The translations under genes were made by a program, and so were the position numbers. Positions 58,036-64,000 of a DNA stretch of 64,000 nucleotides are shown piece after piece; within the stretch, counting starts at the first letter, position 1, and every line of letters begins with the position of its first letter. The notes beneath the pieces are model-generated. The model ran no database searches, was not told the origin of the DNA, and worked only from the letters and a program-made list of their open reading frames with translations. Source of the DNA: Saccopteryx bilineata (taxonomy: Eukaryota > Chordata > Mammalia > Chiroptera > Emballonuridae); assembly GCF_036850765.1 (NCBI RefSeq), contig NC_089490.1, positions 125,826,522 to 125,890,521 on the forward strand, in the 5' to 3' direction.

Positions 58036-58411
58036 TTGTGTGTGTGTGTGACAGAGACAGAGAGAGAGACAGATAGGGACTAAGAGACAGGAAGGGAGAG
58101 AGATGAGAAGCATCAATTCTTTGTTGCGGCACCTTAGTTGTTCATTGATTATTTCTCATATGTGCCTTGATGGGGGCGGGGGGCGGGACTACAGCAGAGC
58201 GAGTGACCCCTTGCTCAAACCAGCAACCTTGAGCTCAAGCCAGTGACCTTTGGGCTGAAGCTAGAAACCATGGGGTTGTGTCTTGCTCAAGCCAAGGACT
58301 CCCGGGTTCAAGCTGGTGAGCCCGAGCTCAAGCTGGTGACTCAAGGTTTTGAACCTGGGTCTTCTATGTCCCAGTCCGATGCTCTATCCACTGCGCCACC
58401 GCCTGGTCAAG
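58036..58411 (-). mobile_element. Second-type tRNA SINE with repeated body
   Basis: Minus-strand head 'cttgaccaggcggtggcgca', B-box region, several 'ctcaagccagtgacc'-type units, and a GT/GA-rich tail. TSD 'cctaaatctgattctt' at 58,020-58,035 and 'cctaaatctggttctt' from 58,412. Confidence 0.93.
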
Positions 58412-58505
58412 CCTAAATCTGGTTCTTAAAGTGCATGGTGCCAGCACCAGCAGCATCAGCAGCTCTGAGAATTTGTTGGAAATGGAAACTCTCAGTAACC
58501 CCACC

Positions 58506-59230
58506 TGTTGGGCAGATAAAATGTATTATGCTCACTTTGTTAAAGATTACACTGCCCATGAGGAGGCCATCGCCCAGGTGATATTAATGTGTGTTGGGGT
58601 GGGCTAAAGGCAGGCAGAATCCTTGTAGCCTGGGGCTTGGTTTTGGGATTAAGCCTTTCCTACCCTTTTTTGATGTGGGGCGGTACAATCCGATCATGCC
58701 TCAGAGAAGTGACTTTGTATTAGAGACTTACCTATTTTGTATATTGGATTAAGAGTTTGGATTTCTACACTATAAAATGGGGATGGAGCGGGAGCTTGCG
58801 TTCTTGGTTCCTGAGGTTAGCATGAGAGAGCAGAGAGAGTAGAGCCAGCAGCGGAAGGAGGCCACGTGGAGGAGGCCAGGAAAAGCAGCCAGGATGGCGG
58901 AGTGCTGAGTGAGATGCCAGTTTGTACAGAGTTTGTATCTGGGATAAGGAAGGAGATGGGGAACTGAGGAGAATAAGGCTGGTGAGCTAGAAACCTTTGA
59001 TTCTAGGAAACTCGGATAAGTCAGTGGCTTTGTGAGCACTGAATGTGATTGGGTTTTGGAGCCCAGTGTGTATTTTTACTTGCCCGCTGGGTGCAAGCTA
59101 GGATTAAAGACTATGGCCCACCAGTTTGTGGCTCCGTTGTTTCTTTACCGACTGTTCGAATCCAATGCGAACCTGCATGGGCCGGGCGGCTGCTCTGATG
59201 GTGGCCCTGGCCTTGGCTTCTGGCTTTACA
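58506..59230 (+). mobile_element. Solo LTR 3 of a U5-sharing family, 725 bp
   Basis: TGTTGGGCAG..GGCTTTACA. TATAAAAT box at about 58,772, 'aggatggcgg' at about 58,891, 'gattaaaga' as a possible polyadenylation signal, and the shared U5 ('accgactgttcgaatccaat'). Flanks 'ccacc' and 'cccac' are not an exact TSD. Confidence 0.85.
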
Positions 59231-59396
59231 CCCACGCCTACTGAATCAGAAACTGGGGGTGGAATCCAGCAAGTGGTGTTTTGACAAGATATCAAGGTGA
59301 TTCTGGGGGCATATTCAAGTTTAAGAACCAGAAGTCAAATCATTTTGTTTCAGTTCAATTCTATGGTTTGTCTGCCCAGGTACTTCTCTGATTGTG

Positions 59397-60071
59397 TTTT
59401 GGGCAGATAAAATGTATTATGCTCACTTTGTTAAAGAGGCCGTTGCCCAGGTGATATTAATGTGTGTTGAGAATCCTTGTAGCCTGGGGCTTGGTTTTGG
59501 GATTAAGCCTTTCCCACCCATTTTGATGTGGGGTGGTACAATCCAATCATGCCTCAGAGAAGTGACTGTATTAGAGACTTTCCTATTTTGTATATTGGAT
59601 TAAGGGTTTGGATTTCTACACTATAAAATAGGGATGGAGCGGGACCTTGCGCTCTTGGTTCCTGGGATGATTAGAGGAGAGAGTAGAGCCAGCAGCGGAA
59701 GGAGGCCACGTAGAGGAGGCCAGGAAAAGCAGCCAAGATGGCGGAGTGCTGAGTGAGATGCCAGTTTGTACAGAGTTTGTATCTGGGATAAGGAAGGAGA
59801 TGGGGAACTGAGGAGAATAAGGCTGGTGAGCTAGAAACCTTTGATTCTAGGAAACTCGGATAAGTCAGTGGCTTTGTGAGCACTGAATGTGATTGGGTTT
59901 TGGAGCCCAGTGTGTATTTTTACTTGCCCGCCGGGTGCAAGCTAGGATTAAAGAAAATGGCCTATCAGTTTTTGGCTCCATTGTTTCTTTACCGACTGTC
60001 CGAATCCAATGCGAACCTGCAGTGGCCGGGCTGCTGTGATGGTGGCCCTGGCCTTGGCTTCTGGCTTTACA
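59397..60071 (+). mobile_element. Solo LTR 4 of a U5-sharing family, 675 bp
   Basis: Close copy of LTR 3 with small deletions, e.g. it lacks about 20 bp near 'attacactgcccatgagg'. It keeps the TATAAAAT box and has an intact YY1-like 'aagatggcgg' at about 59,736. Exact 5-bp TSD 'ttgtg' at 59,392-59,396 and 60,072-60,076. This shows an independent insertion and not a tandem duplication. Confidence 0.88.
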
Positions 60072-60076
60072 TTGTG

Positions 60077-60719
60077 CTTTAGACTCTTTTGTGATTACCA
60101 GTCACTTCTTTTCATATTATTATCAATTGTTTCATACCTGAGAGTCTCAATCTCCATCCAAAAGGGAAACCCTTAAATTATTTAAAATTAGGATCTACAA
60201 GTCTCTTTCATACATTTCATCTATATGAAAAAATTATTTTGTCCACTACTAATTATTATTATCTGATTTATTGAAAATTCAGGCAACTCAGTTTAATTTA
60301 ATTTACCAAGGGGTTTATTTTCCCAGTCATTATGTAACAAACACACTCAGAAATCTGCAAGACTTGGCTTCGTGTTTTGCTTTTAATGAGTAAACAGAAA
60401 CTTTCCTATCCCAGGAAACTACAGGTAGGACTGAAAAAAAAAATGGCTTTCACAGCACTGGTTTCTCAACTATTTGAAAAGTATCAAGCAATTCAATTAT
60501 CCTAAAATTGTCATCCAATCTGTTTCTCTGTGGGAGCACTAGTATTTTTATGTCATGGAGACCAGGAAATTATCTGCTTTCCGGTATATGTGAATCTTTT
60601 CCTTCCTCTTTTTTGCTGAATCTCCAAAGGAATATTCAGGAGCAGCAGGAATGGGGGAGGGGTTTGGCCAGAGGCAAAGGGAGAAGAAATAAAATGGGAG
60701 CTGAAAAAAAAGATCTTTG
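60077..60719. other. Single-copy-looking DNA
   Basis: No repeat, exon or RNA gene recognised. Confidence 0.4.
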
Positions 60720-61077
60720 GCCCTGGCTGGTTGGCTCAGCAGTAGAGCATTGGCCTGGTGTATAGAAGTCCAGGGTTCAATTCCTGGTCAGGCACACAGG
60801 AGAAGTGCCCATCTGCTTCTCCACCCCTCCCCCATACTTTCTCTCTATCTCTCTCTTCCCCTCCCACAGCCAAGGCTCCATTGGAGCAAAGATGGCCCAG
60901 GCACTGAGGATGGCTCTGTGGCCTCCATTTGAGGCACTAGAATGGCTCTGGTTACAGTGGAGCAATGCCCCAGATGGGCAGAGCATCACCCACTGGTGGG
61001 TATGCTGGGTGGATCCTGGTCTGGCATATGTGGGGGTCTGTCTGACGGCATCCCCACTTCTAACTTTGGAAAAATAC

Positions 61078-61080
<3 letters not shown>
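60720..61080 (+). mobile_element. Rhin-1/VES-type SINE, diverged
   Basis: Head 'gccctggctggttggctcag', B box 'ggttcaattcc' (one change), a body with AAAGATGGCC and a single copy of the 'cactggtgggtatgc' unit. More substitutions, especially C-to-T at CpG, than the copies at 25,443 and 47,695, so it is older. No clear TSD because the tail has turned into a microsatellite. Confidence 0.92.
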
Positions 61081-61121
<41 letters not shown>

Positions 61122-61152
61122 TACACACACATATATATATACACATATATAT
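61081..61152. repeat. (AT)n(AC)n microsatellite
   Basis: AT units followed by AC and AT units, grown from the SINE tail. Confidence 0.95.
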
Positions 61153-61541
61153 TATTTCAAATGACCCCAAAATATCACTATGTAATTTGTTAAATATGCC
61201 TTAAAATTATCCTTTAGTAAATGTTACCTAATGCCTAGGAACTTCAAATAATTGAATGGTTCAGATATCTATTTATTTCCCTTCCACCATTTTTCAAATG
61301 TTTATGTAAATTAATTTTTAATCAACAAAACTGGTAGACATTTATGATTTTACAACAAATTAGTATCAGTGTGTAACATTTTGGAAAAATGTCATTCTTG
61401 TGCTCTTCATTATGAGGTATTTTGGGGGGGGCAGTAAAAGCAAGTCATTCACTTAAATTATAATGAAAGCATTTAGTATTTATTAGTGTACAGGAGTCTT
61501 GTTCTCAAGGGAGGTATTTCACAGCTTTTGTTCATTCAGTC

Positions 61542-62038
61542 TGTTTCCCTGGAAGAAAAGGAAAGGGAGCCCAGTGAGCCAAAGTCAATGGGTTAAGTCA
61601 TTGTTCTGAGAGGGGAGAAAGCAGAAGACTGCAGGAGAAGAGGCCTGCAGGAATGACTGACTCAGCCAGTTAAAGATTATCCACATCCTATAGTTCTCTA
61701 ACTGATCTCCTGGAGACTCTTACAATACTCACAAGAAAAACAGGATTTGTAAATAGACAGGACCAGAGGTCTGGAAACCCCTTCTGCCTTGCTGCACTGC
61801 TGAAACTCCCGCACCCCACCTTGAGTCATGAGGCGCATGTAGGACCTCAGACAAAGGAATCATGCACCCCTTGCATGGACTCTGTAAAGGGTATATAAGC
61901 TGTAAGAAATCTAACTTCGGGGAGTTCATGCTTTGGTGCTACTACCCACATGCTCCGCTGGCTACTAATAAATCCTCCTTCCTCTGTTAAGTTGTATGGG
62001 TGTCTATCATTCTTGTTTGGTTGTCGTTTCCTGCAACA
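61542..62038 (+). repeat. Class I ERV 5' LTR
   Basis: About 497 bp, TGTTTCCC..GCAACA. TATATAAG at 61,892-61,899 and AATAAA at 61,967-61,972, in the order U3, R, U5. A primer-binding site follows after six bases. The left boundary is uncertain by some bases because the partner LTR lies outside the window. Confidence 0.8.
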
Positions 62039-62044
62039 GATTTC

Positions 62045-62062
62045 TGGTGTGTTGGCTGGGAA
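62045..62062 (+). promoter_or_regulatory. ERV primer-binding site, tRNA-Gly-like
   Basis: TGGTGTGTTGGCTGGGAA resembles the complement of the tRNA-Gly 3' end, TGGTGCATTGGCCGGGAA (15 of 18). All three differences are transitions, two of the kind left by CpG decay. The comparison sequence is from memory of mammalian tRNA-Gly. Confidence 0.7.
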
Positions 62063-62566
62063 ACGAGGAGGAATGATGTCCACAATTGGCGGACTTCAGC
62101 CACCTCATTGGGGGGCTCCCGAGCCACCCTGTAGATGTGCCTGCTGAGTGAATTTCCCCATGTGGAAGCCTCTGTAGGACAGAAGGAGGGGGTTCCCTAT
62201 GCTGGTCTCAGCAAGGATCAGACAACAGCGGAATGGGACAATGGGGGCAAGCCAGAATCACAGTAGGGCATACCGGGCACAGGATAGCTAGCTGAGGCAG
62301 AAGGGAAGCCTGATCACACTGCACAGCCTGATCACCCTCCACAGTTTAGGAATGGTGACTGATCACTGTATGCAGGACAAGTTAGGATTGGTGATTCATC
62401 ATCCTCCATGAGTTGTGGGAGGTTGTGTGAAAGTCTGAGTAGAGTGAATGAGATGGCAACAGGAGAGGGTTCCAACTCTCTCCCCCAGGGCCAAAGCAAG
62501 TGGCGTCCCCTCCAAGTTTCCCTTCCCCTTACCCAATTCCTTCTCGTGGTGTGACTGGTGCTTGTC

Positions 62567-63973
62567 ATGGGAGGTATGGGGGGTTCGCAAGGAAAACCCA
62601 CTCCGTTGACCAGGATGATCAAGAACTTTAATTTTAAGAAAGGGGTCTCATGCCACATGGGGCACAGTCCCAGGACTCGGGTGAGAAGTGGAACAGAGAA
62701 TAGTGAGACCTCGGAGCTGGAACAGGCAGCATGCAGAGCCTCAGGTTTAGAGGCCAAGGAGAACGAGGTCCAGGCTTTAGGGGCAGGGTTTCAACCGGTG
62801 ATTGGCATGCCTACAGTTCAGGAAAGGAGTCTAGGGGCATCCACAGGGGGGTGGTCTTCATGGTGGTGGGGCCTGGGAGCATGGTAGGCAGAGAACTCCT
62901 CCTGGAGAGGTGGTGTGGGTAGACTGGGCTCAGTGCCCACCAGATGCAGGGCCAGTCTGGGTGCCCTGCAGACCCCCGAAAGCTTAGAGTTGGGGTAGCA
63001 CCCCGGGTGGAAGCACAGAGCCAGCTTGTGGGGATATCCCCAGAGGACTGGGGCTCTCTGGAGCCACCCAGTGTTGATGTGTGGGTGCCTTGGGGCTGGC
63101 CTCCTACAGGGGCGGCAGCTGTGTGGGTTGCTGGGTGGGGGAGGCAACTGGGTGTGGCTGAGTGGTGTTGCCCAGTCCGGGCAACTGCTGTGCAGCCAGA
63201 TAGGGTCTGGACTTTGTGTAAAGGGTTCTCGGGGGATTACAGAGTCACCATGTCCCTAGGGAGATTGAGAACCTTGTATGAACTGGAATGGCCCATGTTT
63301 GGGGTTGGGTAGCCAGCAGAAGGGAGCTTAGATAGGTCCATTGTGCAGAAAGTATGGCAGGTAGTCACTGGAGATCCAGGCCACCCCGACCAGTTTCCCT
63401 ACAGAGTCACTTGGCTCATGCTAGTTTTGCACCCTCCCCCTTGGCTCAGGGCTCAGGCATCCCCTGTACTTGTAGTAAAGGCAGGGAAACATTCCACACG
63501 ACCCGAGAAACGATCGTCACTGCCGGGACCAGAATCAAAAGGAAGCTCCAGAAATTAAAAGGATTCACAGGGATGAACTTTTCTCAACTCCTGGAAGTAG
63601 CCAACAAGGTCTAAGTCAACAGAGAGGTTGCAAGCAGGCAGGAGGATGAGCACTGAATGAAGAAGAAGGCTGAGCTCATAGCTGCTGCCCTTCAGCACAA
63701 GGGCAAAGGAAAGCCTCCTCTGTTTGGAAATAGTAAGAAGACAGGCAGGGAAAGAAAGGACAGTCAGGCAGGACCCCCTTGTGGTGTGATCAGTGTGCCA
63801 TCTTCCGGGGAATTGGTCATTGGAAAAATGAATGTCCCAGTCGGGAGAAGGGGGAGGCAGGTTTGCTGGCTGCATCCAAAGGGGAAGACACACTGTTCAA
63901 TGTTGTAGCTGGCGAATAGCTCTTGGACTGATGGCAACTGAACTAAGGGGTTCCTGATGAGTCTATGGTCCAC
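62567..63973 (+). pseudogene. Class I (gammaretrovirus-like) ERV gag, broken
   Basis: Gag builds the virus core. An ATG at 62,567 starts MGGMGGSQGKPTPLTRMIKN (Gly-2 would be the myristoylation site). The matrix text breaks off near 62,640 and resumes near 63,215 (GDYRVTMSLGRLRTLYELEW and, after a stop, QKVWQVVTGDPGHPDQFPY to 63,405). Most of capsid is missing. Its end (GMNFSQLLEVANKV) lies at 63,570-63,612. The zinc knuckle at 63,794-63,835 reads CAIFRGIGHWKNEC, with Phe in place of the second Cys. Several stops. It runs toward the window edge, where protease would be expected. Confidence 0.8.
62640..63215 (+). other. About 575-bp GC-rich segment inside the ERV gag matrix region
   Basis: This segment separates two parts of the matrix coding text. 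Its two ends carry related words ('aagaaaggggtctcatg' at about 62,636 and 'taaagggttctcgggg' at about 63,219). Open frames on both strands (62,731-62,922, 62,944-63,312 and 62,818-63,147 reverse) have no recognisable domain. Origin unknown. Confidence 0.5.
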
Positions 63974-64000
63974 ATGGTGATAAGGGGCCAGCAGATGGAT

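Noticed and set aside
1..64000. A new multi-gene biological system
   Set aside because: Every coding-like region I could identify belongs to L1 or retroviral relics and is broken. The remaining DNA shows no linked genes. The interest lies in the mobile elements and their interactions.

Overview
This is vertebrate, almost certainly bat, nuclear DNA made mostly of transposable elements. The best lineage marker is a tRNA-derived SINE with a head reading 'GCCCTGGCC..TTGGCTCAG', a B box 'GGTTCGATTCC' and a body containing 'AAAGATGGCC'. From memory this is the Rhin-1/VES-type SINE of horseshoe bats and relatives. Several copies carry clear target-site duplications (TSDs). A second SINE type ('GCCTGACC..GGTGGCGCAGTGGATA') and a short third type are also present. 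L1 LINEs, MIR and L2 place it in a placental mammal. I found no convincing host protein-coding exon, no free-standing RNA gene, no CRISPR array and no operon. It reads as intergenic or deep intronic sequence.

Layout. 1-7,025: three antisense L1 pieces joined head to tail (ORF1 plus 5'UTR; ORF2 plus 3'UTR; a 3' end), with one SINE inside. 7,070-10,207: a decayed minus-strand composite of retroviral sequence, with a betaretrovirus-like protease/RNase H/integrase remnant followed by a gammaretrovirus-like nucleocapsid-protease remnant, ending in a poly(A) tail. 10,212-16,758: a nearly full-length antisense L1 with one SINE inserted. 17,397-21,041: SINEs, MIR and L2 carrying three different non-autonomous DNA transposons: a Tigger-like MITE with TA duplication, a hAT element with a perfect 8-bp TSD, and a piggyBac-like MITE flanked by TTAA. 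21,042-33,900: ancient repeats, several SINEs and single-copy-looking DNA. 33,925-36,935: a sense L1 with an internal deletion. 37,075-43,720: a full-length but decayed sense L1 with a repetitive 5'UTR. 43,720-50,280: an old L1 3' end, L2, a MER5-like hAT, SINEs and microsatellites.

50,290-52,895: an antisense class II endogenous retrovirus (ERV) with matching 6-bp TSD, a Lys3-like primer-binding site and an extra, more diverged LTR. 53,592-53,918: a separate solo LTR. 55,669-60,071: four solo LTRs with a common U5 but different U3 regions. 61,542-64,000: the 5' LTR, tRNA-Gly-type primer-binding site and broken gag of a class I (gammaretrovirus-like) ERV that runs off the window.

How the parts work together: they do not form a pathway. 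L1 machinery explains the SINE and processed insertions (poly-A tails, 10-18 bp TSDs), and the ERVs and DNA transposons are independent invasions. All coding regions seen are broken by stops, frameshifts, deletions or insertions. The most notable signals are the three DNA-transposon classes within 3.6 kb, the three-LTR provirus, the composite ERV, and the cluster of related solo LTRs.
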